In this document: one piece after another, positions 7,236 through 18,107 of the stretch | Layout: each line of letters begins with the position of its first letter | How positions within the stretch are numbered: the first letter of the stretch is position 1 | Source: Pseudomonas sp. S06B 330 | Lineage (GTDB): Bacteria > Pseudomonadota > Gammaproteobacteria > Pseudomonadales > Pseudomonadaceae | DNA length: 64,000 nucleotides | Assembly: GCF_002845275.2 (NCBI RefSeq) | Contig: NZ_CP088149.1 | Location: forward strand, 4,894,501 to 4,958,500 | Direction: 5' to 3' | Translations under genes and position numbers: made by a program | Notes under the pieces: generated by a model | Told to the model about the DNA's origin: nothing | The model's input: the letters and a program-made list of their open reading frames with translations, nothing else | Databases searched by the model: none

Positions 7236-9266
7236 TCAGACCCTGAAAGCGCTGATCAAACGCTTCAACTCCAGTACCTGGGCTGACAGCTGGCGGCTGG
7301 CGTCCTCGGTCTGGTGCGCGCCCTGGGTAGTATGCTCAGCCGCCCGATTGATCTCGACGATGTTTTGGTCGATATCGTGAGCGACCGCAGTTTGCTGCTC
7401 CACCGCAGCGGCAATCTGCTGGTTCTGATCGACGATGCTGCCCACCGCTGCGAGAATGTTCTCCAGCGCCTGCTGTACTTGCTGCGACTGTCCGACCGTA
7501 CCGGCGGCTACCTGATGGCTGGCGTCCATGGCTTTGACCGCTGCACTGACACCGCCCTGCAGACGGCCAATCATCTGCTCGATTTCTTCAGTCGAGTGCT
7601 GGGTACGCTTGGCCAACGTTCGTACCTCGTCGGCCACTACTGCAAAGCCTCGCCCCTGCTCACCTGCGCGCGCCGCTTCGATGGCCGCATTGAGGGCCAG
7701 CAGGTTGGTTTGCTCGGCAATGCTTTTGATCACCTCCAGCACCTGGCTGATGGCCTGGCTGTCGCTGGCCAGTTGGTTGATCACCACCACCGACTGATCG
7801 ATTTCGCCGGCCAGACGCACAATGTTGCCCTGCTGCGACTCCACCAGGCCACGGCCACTGACGGTCTCCTGATTGACGCTGTGGGCACTGTTGACCGCCG
7901 CTGCGGCGCTGCGGGCCACCTCTTGGGCAGTGGCCGACATCTGGTTCATTGCCGTGGCGACCTGCTCGATCTGTCCGCGCTGGCCGCTGACGGCCTGGTT
8001 ACTACGGGCCGACACCGCGTGAACCTGCTCAGCCTGACGCTCGACCTCGACCACTGTGTGGCCGACCTGCTCAATCAGATCGTGAACACGCTGGACGGTG
8101 CCATTGAACACTGCACCCAACTCTCCGAGTTCATCACGGCTACTGGCGTGAAAGTTCACCGTCATATCTCCGGCAGCGACTTTGTCCATGACCGCGCCCA
8201 AGGTTTTCAGGGTGTGCCGGGTGGACGCATAGAAGCCGCCGTAGAGATAGACAATCAACAAAAACACCCCGGCCAAGGCCGACACCAGCACAATCATGTG
8301 CAAACGATGTTCACCCAAGCGCTGTTGCAATTGCTGATCGAGAAACTCGCCGGTTGCCGCGTTCAGGGTGTAGGTTTGCGCCATCAGTTGGCTGACCTGT
8401 TGATAAAAACCCGGCCACGGTGCATCAAGGGTTTCGGCCATCACCACCTGCTCTTCGAACAGTTCACTGGCCTGTTTCAATGACGCCTGACTGCTAGCGG
8501 CCAGGGTGCCCAGGCGTGCTTGCGCATCAGGCTCGGTGGCCAATGCATCCTGGAGCCTGAGCGCGTAATTGGCCGAAAGCTTGTCCAGGCGCTGAAGCAA
8601 ATCCTCAAACCGCGTACTGACCGCAGAATTGAGATAGCCCTGGCCCAAGGAGTAGGCCCCCATCGCCCGCCCTTCACCCAGTGCCTGGGTGATTTCCGGG
8701 GTAACGGTAGTCATCAGTTCGGTGAGCTGGCGAATCGCCGAACCGCTGTCCTGATTCAGACCAGCCTGACTGGCAATCACTTTGCTCAACACCTGAGCCT
8801 GGCCGAGCAGCTTGTCCAGGTAGGCAACCTTGCTCAACAACGATGACTCGGCCCGGGCAGCCTTGAGCAGGCTGAGCATTTCATCGCGCTTGGCGTGGAA
8901 ATCCTTGGCCTGAGCTTCGTCGGGGCTGACGGCCGTCAGCCCGGTCAAGCGCTGCAGCACCTGTTGCTCGAGCGCGCCAATCTGTGTCTCGATATCAGCA
9001 GCCTTGCCTGATTGGCCAAGCACCGCATTGATTTGCACCAGATTGCCCAGGGTTTCCAGGTCGCCACGCAACGCCAGGCTATTGCTCAGCAGTTCCAGGC
9101 TTTGCAGTTCGACCTGAGTGGCATGGAACTGCGCAAAGGAGTCACGAACCAGGTAATAGTTGGTGACCAGCATGGGCAGAAAAAATAGAACACTTATGAG
9201 GCTGAATTTCATCCCGAAACTCAACCGATTCATCAGCGCGATGGCCGGATACAACAGGCTCTTCAC
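7236..9266 (-). CDS. Methyl-accepting chemotaxis protein with large periplasmic helical sensor
   Basis: 676 residues from a GTG that has GGAGGGG seven bases upstream; an ATG 45 bases further up has no such site. TM1 is at ~20-38, followed by a long (about 280-residue) all-helical periplasmic region resembling the helical bimodular type of ligand domain. Next come TM2 near 325-345, a HAMP domain, and a full signalling tip ([20 protein letters not shown]). It should relay an unknown ligand signal to CheW/CheA. Position next to ampE matches the P. aeruginosa PA4520 neighbourhood as I remember it. The C-terminus lacks a CheR-binding pentapeptide. Confidence 0.9.
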   Translation of the reverse strand: MKSLLYPAIALMNRLSFGMKFSLISVLFFLPMLVTNYYLVRDSFAQFHATQVELQSLELLSNSLALRGDLETLGNLVQINAVLGQSGKAADIETQIGALEQQVLQRLTGLTAVSPDEAQAKDFHAKRDEMLSLLKAARAESSLLSKVAYLDKLLGQAQVLSKVIASQAGLNQDSGSAIRQLTELMTTVTPEITQALGEGRAMGAYSLGQGYLNSAVSTRFEDLLQRLDKLSANYALRLQDALATEPDAQARLGTLAASSQASLKQASELFEEQVVMAETLDAPWPGFYQQVSQLMAQTYTLNAATGEFLDQQLQQRLGEHRLHMIVLVSALAGVFLLIVYLYGGFYASTRHTLKTLGAVMDKVAAGDMTVNFHASSRDELGELGAVFNGTVQRVHDLIEQVGHTVVEVERQAEQVHAVSARSNQAVSGQRGQIEQVATAMNQMSATAQEVARSAAAAVNSAHSVNQETVSGRGLVESQQGNIVRLAGEIDQSVVVINQLASDSQAISQVLEVIKSIAEQTNLLALNAAIEAARAGEQGRGFAVVADEVRTLAKRTQHSTEEIEQMIGRLQGGVSAAVKAMDASHQVAAGTVGQSQQVQQALENILAAVGSIVDQNQQIAAAVEQQTAVAHDIDQNIVEINRAAEHTTQGAHQTEDASRQLSAQVLELKRLISAFRV

Positions 9267-9423
9267 GGGTAGTCCCCTCCGATTCTTATTGTTCTGCGCG
9301 CACAATGGCACTAGGCCACTGATGATTATCAGCAGTGCCTGTATAACGCATATCGGAACGGGGTTTTGTAACTTAAGGTTAACCGGTGAGGGGGCAGACC
9401 AACGGCTGCCCCGCCCTCACCGA

Positions 9424-10257
9424 TCAGCCGAGGACAGTCCACAGGGCAAAAAAGGCGTACCAGAGCACTGCCGAGCGCAGCAGCAGCTCCCACAGTGAGT
9501 CTAGGCCGACCAGCCCCTCGGAACCTGCGGGTGCGCCCTGTGGCATCTCTCCAGCAACCTGGCCGATCGAGGCGATCAGTTTGGCTGCCGGAATATGCCA
9601 ATTGAGCAGCTCATGCAGCATCACCCGGCTCACCGCGACAAAGTTGCCGACCAGGGCAAAGCTCACACCGAGGATCCGCACCGGTGCCCAGTCAAAGGCA
9701 TGGCGCAACTGCTCGGCCCGTTCACGCAACGGCGCACCGTGGGCATGCTCAGCCGTCAGGGCGAGCAAGCGGTAGGCCAGCGCGGCGGCAGGCCCGAGCA
9801 GGACATACCAGAAGATCACCGCAAAGAAGCTTTGATAAGCCTGCCATAACAAGTGACCCTGAACCCGCTCCAGCAGCGTTGAAGCATCATCACCGGTCAC
9901 CCCCAGGTCGCGTTCGGCCACATGCACCGCGGCCTGTTCATCTCCTCGGCGCCAGGCATCGCGAAACGGCCCCAACGAGGCTTTTACATCGCCCCGCCCC
10001 AGGCTGTAGATCAGCACCAAGAGGTGCACGGGCAAGGCCAGCAGGCCATAGGCGACGGGTTGCAGCACTTGGTCCAGCAAGGCAACCACGACCACGGGCA
10101 ACAACACCAGGATCGACATCAGCCACCACGGATGACTCTTGCCGTTGCGCTCCAGTCGCGCAAGTTCGGTGCAAAAGAAACCATCACGTTGCAGTTGCTG
10201 ACGCAGTGCCGAGAACTTCTCGACCCACAGCACCAGTAACAACACCAGAAAACTCAT
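9424..10257 (-). CDS. ampE: AmpE, regulatory membrane protein
   Basis: 277-residue inner-membrane protein with about four hydrophobic segments (start SFLVLLLVLWVE, ~50-90, ~150-175, and the C-terminal end). It matches the AmpE family, linked with AmpD to beta-lactamase induction; its own activity is not established. The true start is the ATG at 10257: it overlaps the ampD stop as ATGA, the normal ampDE arrangement. The longer reading frame upstream is only the antisense-free shadow of ampD. Confidence 0.92.
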   Translation of the reverse strand: MSFLVLLLVLWVEKFSALRQQLQRDGFFCTELARLERNGKSHPWWLMSILVLLPVVVVALLDQVLQPVAYGLLALPVHLLVLIYSLGRGDVKASLGPFRDAWRRGDEQAAVHVAERDLGVTGDDASTLLERVQGHLLWQAYQSFFAVIFWYVLLGPAAALAYRLLALTAEHAHGAPLRERAEQLRHAFDWAPVRILGVSFALVGNFVAVSRVMLHELLNWHIPAAKLIASIGQVAGEMPQGAPAGSEGLVGLDSLWELLLRSAVLWYAFFALWTVLG

Positions 10258-10820
10258 GATCTGTCCTCGCTGTCCTTGAGGGCCGCACGGTAACGCGACC
10301 AATTGAACGCCGGGCCCGGATCGGTCTTGCGTCCCGGAGCAATGTCGCTGTGGCCACGAATCCGTTCGTTGCCAATCGCCGGCCATGCTGCCTGGATCTG
10401 ACGCGTCAGCGCCTCCAGTGCCTGATACTGGGCATCGGTGAAGGGCAACTCATCGGTGCCTTCCAGTTCGATGCCGATGGAAAAGTCGTTACACGCCTCA
10501 CGCCCCTCGAAGCTCGACACCCCTGCATGCCAGGCGCGGTCCAGGCAGGACACAAACTGGGTGATCTTGCCGTCACGTTCAATCAGAAAATGCGCCGACA
10601 CGCGCAGGTGCTTAATCCCATCGAAGTAAGGGTGCTCGTTGGCGTCCAGACGATTCTGGAAAAACGCCTGGACCTTGCCAGTAGCGAACTGCGCCGGTGG
10701 CAGGCTGATGTTGTGAATCACCAGCAGGGAGATGACCTCATCTTCGGCGCGAGCATTGAAGTTGGGTGAAGGGCAGTGGGTGATACCGGCGAACCAACCT
10801 GTAGAGCGGTCCAGTTGCAT
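10254..10820 (-). CDS. ampD: 1,6-anhydro-N-acetylmuramyl-L-alanine amidase AmpD
   Basis: 188 residues, cytosolic zinc amidase that removes the peptide from anhydro-muropeptides during cell-wall recycling and so keeps AmpR-driven beta-lactamase expression low. Zinc ligands are visible: His in LLVIHNISLP and the His and Asp of RGHSDIAPGRKTDPGP; the substrate Glu lies in FSIGIELEG. The start MQLDRSTGW fits the usual AmpD N-terminus (usual length ~180-190). ampE follows with a 4-bp overlap. Confidence 0.96.
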   Translation of the reverse strand: MQLDRSTGWFAGITHCPSPNFNARAEDEVISLLVIHNISLPPAQFATGKVQAFFQNRLDANEHPYFDGIKHLRVSAHFLIERDGKITQFVSCLDRAWHAGVSSFEGREACNDFSIGIELEGTDELPFTDAQYQALEALTRQIQAAWPAIGNERIRGHSDIAPGRKTDPGPAFNWSRYRAALKDSEDRS

Positions 10821-10899
10821 AAAAGATCCTGAAACACGAGAGCACAGCCTCAGTATGCCCCGAGGCGTGACGGGATGCATCGTTAAAACACACAGGACG

Positions 10900-13095
10900 C
10901 TAGTGCGCCTGGTGTCGACGCAACTGGCTAATCACCGAGTCCAGCGCTCGATCAAACAACAGGGTGTCGTCGAGCAAGCGCACATCACCACGGCGCAAGG
11001 CCACCGCCAGCGCCATGGGTGAGTACTCGCGCACCTTCAGCCCCGTGCGATTGACGAAAATCAGCGTGTCCGTGCTGTCGATCTGCGCAATCAACTTGCA
11101 CCGCTGCACGTCGCCGTCTTCATCCAACTCAAGCCAATTGCCGATCCGCAAACGTTGCACTTTCAGCAGCGCCGGATCTTCATCGGACAGGTGCACAGGG
11201 CTGTGAACAGGTGAAGCCTGCTCCGGGCTTGGCAACACGATTTCCTCGAGCACCAGCACCCGCTCGGTGGCCTCGCTGACCGGTTCCACGCCTGCGAATC
11301 GGGTTTCAAACACCTGCACGTGCAAGGCTTCCAACTGGGCAAAGAACTCACTGGTGGCAAAAGGATCAAAGGCAGCGCTGGCCAAGCCATCGCGCAAGGC
11401 CTTGAGCAGGCCAGGGACGACCTCCAGAAGTCGAAACCGTTCCTGCGGCTCGCTGGGCAGTTCCACACTCCAGATCAACTCATCCATGGTTTCCAGCGCC
11501 TTGAGCCACGGGCCCGAAGTATCCCCGTGCTTGAGGCAGGCCAACAACAGCACCTGGCTCCAGGCCTCTTCAAGCAGGCGCACCACGAACCGTGGCAAGG
11601 TTCTGCCCAGCAGGCGTCGATTGAGCTCCTGCTGCACTCGCTGGCGCGCCAATTGCGTACGTGCACGGCCTTCTTCGGCATCACGGGTGCGTTGCTCAAG
11701 CAACTCATTGCGCCGCCGCTCATCACTGTTGAACACGAGGAACTCGGCAAGCAGATCAGCAAAGATCACCGGATCATCGGTAAAGTCATTGAGCAGACGC
11801 TGGACAATCTTTTCCACCCGCACATACAGCGCATCGCGCTGACAGTCGTCACTGGCATCCCACCCCATGGCCGCCGTGGCGATTTCGTTGAGCAAGCGCC
11901 GCGCCGGATGACTGCTGCGACTGAAGAAGCGCTTATCCAGCACCGCGACCTTGAGCATGGGGATCTGCATGCGTCCGATCAGGGTGCGCAGCGAATGCGG
12001 CAAATTGCTGTCGCCATGAATGAAGTCGAAAAGCATCGCGATCAAATTGATCACATCTTCGTCGACCACTTCGACCTTACGGTAGGTGCCACTCTTGACG
12101 CTGACACGGGTCAGTAGCTGTTCAAGTTGCTGGTGCAAGTCAAAATCGTCGACCTCAGCAGCCGGAGGCACAAAGTGCTGCAAGTGCGAGAGCAGGCGCA
12201 GCAGGTCGCGGGTACTGATCGGCTGCATCGGCGTGCAGGCCTCCAGGCGAGGCGCAACACGTCCGCGCACTTTCGCCAACAGGTTCTGCAAGGAGGCAAA
12301 CACCGCTTGTTCGCTGGCATCGAGCTCAGCGTTCTGGGTACCGCACAGCGCTTGCTTGTTTACATCCTCTGACCTCGGCGCGGACCGGTCTTGAGCGCGA
12401 CGGCGGGGCACCGGTTTGAGCTCAGGTAGCACGCCGGTAGCCAGCAGCAGATGATTGGCTTCGCCATAGAGCTGATCGGCATCGTGCAGCACATAACGCT
12501 CGAACAGTTTGAGGATCACCAGCTTGACCTTGATACCCACGCCCAGATTGCGTCCGGCCTGGAGAAAGTAACCGCACAACATCGCCGGTGCCAACGGATT
12601 GACCTGAACCACCAGGCTGTGTCCAGTCAAGGCTGAAAGACGCAGGGTCAACTGGTCAAGGGCCAGGCCGTCGCGAGCCAGAACCCGGTTAACCATGGCA
12701 TCCACGGCCACGGTACGCTCCAATGCATCACTGCTTAGCAACGCAGGCCGGTCAAATCCGCCCGGCACAGCACCAGGCAGCGGCTCGCCTTGGCCGATGC
12801 GCATGAACGCGTCATAGAAACAATCGAGATAGCCACGCTCAATACTCTTGCGCTTGAGGCGCAGGTCGCGCATGGCTTCGAAGAGGAAGTTCTGCTCGCT
12901 GTTACTGGCAGCCTTGTCGGCCATCTCGAACAGCGTATCGTCGGCATTGTCGAACAGCGCCTGCAGACCTTGGCGCAGGTGTAGCGCGGCCTTGTCACGA
13001 ACCTGCAAAAGCACCACCGGCAGACGAGCAAGAGGCGCAGTAAACGCCTGATCGATGGCAGCCTTGATCGGCACCACCTTGCCGTCTTTGTGCAT
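10900..13095 (-). CDS. DUF1631 family protein
   Basis: 731-residue soluble protein matching the DUF1631 family of pseudomonads over its whole length: opening DKAALHLRQGLQALFDNADD, the DLRLKRKSIERGYLDCF helix, and a C-terminal beta-rich part (LRIGNWLELDEDGDVQRCKL...). That last region resembles a PilZ-like barrel, but I see no clear cyclic-di-GMP motif. Its function is unknown to me. AAGGAG lies seven bases before the ATG. It is divergent from nadC and upstream of ampDE, the same order as in P. aeruginosa as I recall. Confidence 0.85.
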   Translation of the reverse strand: MHKDGKVVPIKAAIDQAFTAPLARLPVVLLQVRDKAALHLRQGLQALFDNADDTLFEMADKAASNSEQNFLFEAMRDLRLKRKSIERGYLDCFYDAFMRIGQGEPLPGAVPGGFDRPALLSSDALERTVAVDAMVNRVLARDGLALDQLTLRLSALTGHSLVVQVNPLAPAMLCGYFLQAGRNLGVGIKVKLVILKLFERYVLHDADQLYGEANHLLLATGVLPELKPVPRRRAQDRSAPRSEDVNKQALCGTQNAELDASEQAVFASLQNLLAKVRGRVAPRLEACTPMQPISTRDLLRLLSHLQHFVPPAAEVDDFDLHQQLEQLLTRVSVKSGTYRKVEVVDEDVINLIAMLFDFIHGDSNLPHSLRTLIGRMQIPMLKVAVLDKRFFSRSSHPARRLLNEIATAAMGWDASDDCQRDALYVRVEKIVQRLLNDFTDDPVIFADLLAEFLVFNSDERRRNELLEQRTRDAEEGRARTQLARQRVQQELNRRLLGRTLPRFVVRLLEEAWSQVLLLACLKHGDTSGPWLKALETMDELIWSVELPSEPQERFRLLEVVPGLLKALRDGLASAAFDPFATSEFFAQLEALHVQVFETRFAGVEPVSEATERVLVLEEIVLPSPEQASPVHSPVHLSDEDPALLKVQRLRIGNWLELDEDGDVQRCKLIAQIDSTDTLIFVNRTGLKVREYSPMALAVALRRGDVRLLDDTLLFDRALDSVISQLRRHQAH

Positions 13096-13312
13096 CCCGG
13101 ACTCCTTGCAGGGTTAGTCTTGTTATCAATCGACGACTCGTCAAAGCCATGACGTCAAATACAAGTCGCATTATCTGGCAAAATCGAGACGCTCGCCAGC
13201 GCGGGCTGAAAGTCCTGCGCCGGGGGATAGACTGATAAATCGGCAAAAAGCTCATTTCGTCTGACCAAAGGTCTGGATGCCGTGCTTGCTGCAAGCGCGC
13301 CCCGCCCTGCCC

Positions 13313-13318
13313 TATAAT
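13313..13318 (+). promoter_or_regulatory. Candidate -10 box of nadC
   Basis: A perfect TATAAT lies 28 bp before the nadC ATG. The best -35 (TTGCTG at 13286) is spaced too far (21 bp), so the -35 is unsure. Confidence 0.45.
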
Positions 13319-13346
13319 CCCGGGCACTTAGCTTGTGGAGCCTGCC

Positions 13347-14195
13347 ATGCCGAATTTACGTCTCGCCGACCTGACTGCCGAAATCGAAGCCAACGTACGC
13401 CGTGCGCTGCTCGAAGACATCGGCAGTGGCGACATCACCGCCCAGCTGATCCCAGCCGAGCGCCTGGCCAAGGCCACCATCATTACCCGTGATGATTGCG
13501 TCATCGCTGGCACTGCTTGGGTCGACGCCGTGTTCCGTCAGCTTGATCCACGAGTGGCGGTGCATTGGCAGGTTAAGGATGGCGAACGGGCGAAGGCCAA
13601 CCAACCGTTGTTTCACCTCGAGGGCCCGGCCCGCTCATTGCTCAGTGGCGAGCGCAGCGCGCTGAACTTTCTGCAGATGCTTTCGGGTGTGGCCACCCGT
13701 GCGCAGTTTTTCGCCGACAAAGTCGCCGACACCCAGGTCAAACTCCTCGATACCCGTAAGACCCTGCCGGGCCTGCGCCTGGCACAGAAGTACGCCGTTA
13801 CCTGCGGCGGCTGCCACAACCACCGCATCGGTCTGTTCGATGCCTTCCTAATCAAGGAAAACCACATCGCGGCCAGCGGTGGCATTGCCCAAGCGATCAA
13901 TGCCGCCCACAAGATCGCCCCCGGCAAGCCGGTGGAAGTTGAAGTGGAAAGTCTCGAAGAGCTCCAGCAAGCCCTGGACGCCGGTGCCGACATCGTCATG
14001 CTCGACGAACTGAGCCTGGACGACATGCGCGAAGCCGTGCGTATGAATGCCGGCAAGGCCAAGCTTGAAGCCAGTGGCGGGATCAACGAAAGCACCCTGC
14101 GGGTTATTGCCGAGACGGGTGTGGACTACATCTCGATTGGTGCGATGACCAAGGATGTGAAGGCGGTGGATCTGTCGATGCGACTGAGCCTCTGA
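13347..14195 (+). CDS. nadC: Nicotinate-nucleotide pyrophosphorylase (carboxylating)
   Basis: 282 residues. Converts quinolinate and PRPP to nicotinate mononucleotide in de novo NAD synthesis. Family motifs present: EDIGSGDIT near 24, [12 protein letters not shown], the substrate-binding [25 protein letters not shown], and the C-terminal LEASGGI...[15 protein letters not shown] is six bases before the ATG; an in-frame GTG at 13335 is part of that Shine-Dalgarno and not the start. A strong terminator follows. Confidence 0.97.
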   Translation: MPNLRLADLTAEIEANVRRALLEDIGSGDITAQLIPAERLAKATIITRDDCVIAGTAWVDAVFRQLDPRVAVHWQVKDGERAKANQPLFHLEGPARSLLSGERSALNFLQMLSGVATRAQFFADKVADTQVKLLDTRKTLPGLRLAQKYAVTCGGCHNHRIGLFDAFLIKENHIAASGGIAQAINAAHKIAPGKPVEVEVESLEELQQALDAGADIVMLDELSLDDMREAVRMNAGKAKLEASGGINESTLRVIAETGVDYISIGAMTKDVKAVDLSMRLSL

Positions 14196-14211
14196 GGTTT
14201 AGCGCAGGCAC

Positions 14212-14241
14212 AAAAAAACCGGCTGATTCAGCCGGTTTTTT
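14212..14241. terminator. Intrinsic terminator after nadC
   Basis: A-run, CCGGCTG / CAGCCGG stem with ATT loop, then T-run; works for nadC and could serve trxB readthrough on the other strand. Confidence 0.9.
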
Positions 14242-14271
14242 ATTGCTCATACCGGTGGCAATACCGGTGTT

Positions 14272-14299
14272 GTAGCCGCTGCCTGGCAGCAGCGGCTAC
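14272..14299. repeat. REP-like palindrome (GTAGCCGCTGC family)
   Basis: Two exact 11-base arms around 6 bases, sharing the GTAGCCGCTGC end with the large REP doublets at 29612 and 49095. It lies 18 bp past the trxB stop. Confidence 0.75.
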
Positions 14300-14317
14300 C
14301 GCGCAGGTCGATCAGAA

Positions 14318-15397
<1,080 letters not shown>

Positions 15398-15410
15398 TTA
15401 AACCGCCGCC

Positions 15411-16010
15411 TTACAGGCTGGCAGCGTTTTCTGCCAGGTAGTCAGCGACACCCTTGGCGTCAGCCTTCATGCCTTTCTGGCCTGGACGCCAGCCGGCTGG
15501 GCAGACTTCACCGTGCTGTTCAGTGAACTGCAAGGCTTCGACCAAGCGGATCATCTCGTCGACTTCACGACCCAGCGGCAGGTTGTTGACTACCTGGTGC
15601 TGAACCACGCCTTGCTGGTCGATCAGGAACGAGGCACGCAGTGCCACGCCGTCTTCGTGCTCGATACCGTAGGCACGGGCAATCTCGTGCTTGACGTCGG
15701 CCACCATGGTGAATTCGACTTCGCCAATACCACCCTTCTCCACCGGCGTGCTGCGCCAGGCGTGGTGGGTGAACTGCGAGTCGATGGATACGCCAACCAC
15801 TTCAACACCCAGCTCACGGAACTTATCCATGCGGTTGTTGTGGGCAATGATTTCCGACGGGCAGACAAAGGTGAAGTCCAGCGGCCAGAAGAACAGAACA
15901 ACGTATTTACCGCGCAGGGAAGAAAGCTTGAAGCTGTCGACGATCGAACCGTCGCCCAACACCGCCGCCGCATCGAAATCAGGGGCTTGCTTGTTGACCA
16001 GAATGCTCAT
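15411..16010 (-). CDS. Typical 2-Cys peroxiredoxin (AhpC/Prx1 type)
   Basis: 199 residues. Reduces H2O2 and organic peroxides. The peroxidatic cysteine is Cys50 in the DFTFVCPSE motif, and the resolving cysteine is in GEVCPAGW near 170, so this is a decameric typical 2-Cys enzyme. A GGIGE loop like that of sulfinylation-prone enzymes is present, but there is no C-terminal YF helix. Since no ahpF is near and trxB follows on the same strand, thioredoxin is the likely reductant. AGGAG is close to the ATG. Upstream lies a palindrome described separately. Confidence 0.93.
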   Translation of the reverse strand: MSILVNKQAPDFDAAAVLGDGSIVDSFKLSSLRGKYVVLFFWPLDFTFVCPSEIIAHNNRMDKFRELGVEVVGVSIDSQFTHHAWRSTPVEKGGIGEVEFTMVADVKHEIARAYGIEHEDGVALRASFLIDQQGVVQHQVVNNLPLGREVDEMIRLVEALQFTEQHGEVCPAGWRPGQKGMKADAKGVADYLAENAASL

Positions 16011-16080
16011 GAAAACTCCTTGAAGATTAGAATTCGAAGGCGTTGAAAAGATGTGCGCACTTTAGCGAGGCCGCAGAGAT

Positions 16081-16124
16081 TAAGGAAATATCCTTAGACA
16101 ATCCACCTTATAGGCCTGCTCTAT
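16081..16124. promoter_or_regulatory. Candidate operator upstream of the peroxiredoxin gene
   Basis: Two symmetric elements lie together: TAAGGA-AATA-TCCTTA (16081-16096), an exact inverted repeat, and ATAG-N7-CTAT (16110-16124), the half-site spacing of OxyR. The former lies about where a -35 would be for a TAAAGT -10 box on the minus strand. The region also lies upstream of cysZ. Confidence 0.4.
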
Positions 16125-16275
16125 TCATCCTTGAGGGCTACAGCTGTTTGTCTATGAAGGCTTGCCGTCTAGCGTGCCGAGGTTTTGTTACAGGCCATTG
16201 CGTCGATTGCGCCGCGCTTTCGTCGACCGCTCAAACTCGGTAAGGTCAGCGCGTTTGCCTTTACCGGAGTTCTCT

Positions 16276-17031
16276 ATGCAAGCCCCTGTCCTCTCTGGCC
16301 CTCAGTACCTGCGTGAAGGACTGAAACTGGTCCTGAGCCCGAGCCTGCGCCTGTTCGTACTGCTGCCCCTGGCGGTCAACCTGCTGTTGTTCGTCGGCTT
16401 GATCTACGTTGCCGGTCATCAGTTCAGCCTATGGGTTGATTCGCTGATGCCCAGCCTGCCGAGCTGGCTGAGTTTTCTCAGCTACGTGCTCTGGCCGCTG
16501 TTCGTCGCCCTGGTAGTGCTGATGGTGTTCTTCACCTTCACCATGCTCGCCAACATCATCGCCGCACCGTTCAATGGTTTTCTGGCGGAAAAGGTCGAAG
16601 TGGTGGTGCGTGGCACCGATAACTTCCCGGCCTTCAGCTGGGCTGAACTGATGGCCATGGTGCCGCGCACCCTGGGCCGCGAAATGCGCAAGTTGGGTTA
16701 TTTCCTGCCACGGGCAATCGCCCTGTTCATCCTTTCGCTGATCCCGGTGGTGAACATCATTGCCGCGCCGCTGTGGTTGCTGTTCGGCATCTGGATGATG
16801 GCTATCCAATACATCGACTACCCGGCAGACAACCACAAGATGAGCTGGCAGGACATGCTCGCCTGGTTGCGCGCAAAGCGTTGGCAGAGCCTGGGTTTTG
16901 GCGGCATCACCTACCTGGCGTTGATGATCCCCTTCGTCAATATTCTGATGATGCCAGCGGCAGTCGCCGGGGCAACCCTGTTCTGGGTGCGCGAACGCGG
17001 TGCTGAAACGCTGGTGGCGCAAACGACCTGA
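16276..17031 (+). CDS. cysZ: Sulfate transporter CysZ
   Basis: 251-residue inner-membrane protein importing sulfate for cysteine synthesis. Four strongly hydrophobic regions, the opening [18 protein letters not shown], and [13 protein letters not shown] are characteristic of CysZ. The frame stays open to 16162 but the conserved family start is MQAPVLSG; the upstream part also reads through a GC-poor intergenic region. It is divergent from the peroxiredoxin gene and followed by ccpA on the same strand, which has its own promoter signal. Confidence 0.93.
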   Translation: MQAPVLSGPQYLREGLKLVLSPSLRLFVLLPLAVNLLLFVGLIYVAGHQFSLWVDSLMPSLPSWLSFLSYVLWPLFVALVVLMVFFTFTMLANIIAAPFNGFLAEKVEVVVRGTDNFPAFSWAELMAMVPRTLGREMRKLGYFLPRAIALFILSLIPVVNIIAAPLWLLFGIWMMAIQYIDYPADNHKMSWQDMLAWLRAKRWQSLGFGGITYLALMIPFVNILMMPAAVAGATLFWVRERGAETLVAQTT

Positions 17032-17039
17032 TCCGCAGC

Positions 17040-17053
17040 TTGATCTGGATCAC
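17040..17053 (+). promoter_or_regulatory. ANR/FNR box upstream of ccpA
   Basis: TTGATctggATCAc matches the TTGATNNNNATCAA consensus at 9 of 10 fixed positions (last base differs). It is centred 68 bp before the ccpA ATG. Oxygen-limited induction by ANR is known for ccpA in P. aeruginosa. Confidence 0.75.
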
Positions 17054-17114
17054 AGCAACATTCCCCTACAAGGCACATGGTTATTAAAACGATAAGCCTG
17101 TAGGGGAGCGCACC

Positions 17115-18107
17115 ATGTACAGACCGTTGACGTTGATGTTTGGATTGATCCTGGGAGGCCAGGCCTGGGCGGCCGCCCCCACCAGCGAACCGATCCTGCC
17201 GGTGCAACCTGCAAAAATCACCGATGTCGCCAAGGTTGAACTGGGCAAGCAACTGTTCTTCGATCCGCGCTTGTCCAAATCCGGCTTCATCTCCTGCAAC
17301 TCTTGCCACAACCTGAGCATGGGTGGCAGCGACAACCTGCCCACCTCCATCGGCCACAACTGGCATCAGGGGCCGATCAACTCACCTACCGTGCTCAACG
17401 CCAGCATGAGCGTCGCGCAGTTCTGGGATGGTCGCGCTGCCACCCTTCAGGAGCAGGCCGGGGGACCTATCGCCAACCCAGGAGAGATGGGCTTCACCCA
17501 TGACCTGGCGGTAGATGTACTGCGTTCCATTGCGCAATACAAAGCCTCGTTCAAGCAAGTGTATGGCGACGATGGCATCAAGATTGACGATGTCACCAAC
17601 GCCATCGCTGCCTTCGAAGAAACCCTGGTTACGCCGAACGCACCGTTCGACCGTTGGTTGCAGGGTGACAAACAGGCCATCAGCGCCACTGCCGAACAAG
17701 GCTATCAACTGTTCAAGAGCATCGGCTGCGTCGCCTGCCACAATGGTGAAGCGGTGGGTGGTAGCTCCTTTCAAAAAATGGGTATGGTCGAACCTTACAC
17801 CACGAAAAACCCCGCTCAAGGTGTCGCTGGCCTGACGGGCAAAGATCAAGACCGGATGCTGTTCAAGGTGCCAACTTTGCGCAACGTCGCACTGACCTAC
17901 CCCTACTTCCATGATGGCGCCTACTGGAACCTGGAAGAGGCAGTAGACGTCATGGCTCGGCTGCAATTGGGGCGCAAGCTGAGCAGCGATGAAGTCGGCC
18001 AGATCGTCGCGTTCCTCGACACACTGACCGGCGATCAGCCGAGTTTCAAGCTGCCGATGTTGCCGCCGTCTTCTGCACAGACCCCGCGTCCGTCACCGTT
18101 CAATTGA
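17115..18107 (+). CDS. ccpA: Diheme cytochrome c peroxidase
   Basis: 330 residues with a signal peptide ending near QAWAAAP, so periplasmic. Reduces H2O2 to water with electrons from cytochrome c. Two heme-binding CxxCH motifs are seen: CNSCH (near 61) for the low-potential peroxidatic heme and CVACH (near 206) for the electron-accepting heme. Other family landmarks are FWDGRAATLQEQA, GPIANPGEMG and the late LRNVALTYPYFHDG. Length is normal. An ANR box in front implies induction at low oxygen. The 3' end overlaps the convergent LysR gene by 8 bp. Confidence 0.95.
   Translation: MYRPLTLMFGLILGGQAWAAAPTSEPILPVQPAKITDVAKVELGKQLFFDPRLSKSGFISCNSCHNLSMGGSDNLPTSIGHNWHQGPINSPTVLNASMSVAQFWDGRAATLQEQAGGPIANPGEMGFTHDLAVDVLRSIAQYKASFKQVYGDDGIKIDDVTNAIAAFEETLVTPNAPFDRWLQGDKQAISATAEQGYQLFKSIGCVACHNGEAVGGSSFQKMGMVEPYTTKNPAQGVAGLTGKDQDRMLFKVPTLRNVALTYPYFHDGAYWNLEEAVDVMARLQLGRKLSSDEVGQIVAFLDTLTGDQPSFKLPMLPPSSAQTPRPSPFN

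Noticed and set aside
6132..7286. 384-codon open frame on the plus strand across fabV
   Set aside because: It is antisense to fabV, whose motifs are complete; high GC makes such mirror frames common.
7314..8483. 389-codon open frame opposite the first chemoreceptor
   Set aside because: Antisense to a full MCP signalling domain; no family resemblance and no Shine-Dalgarno.
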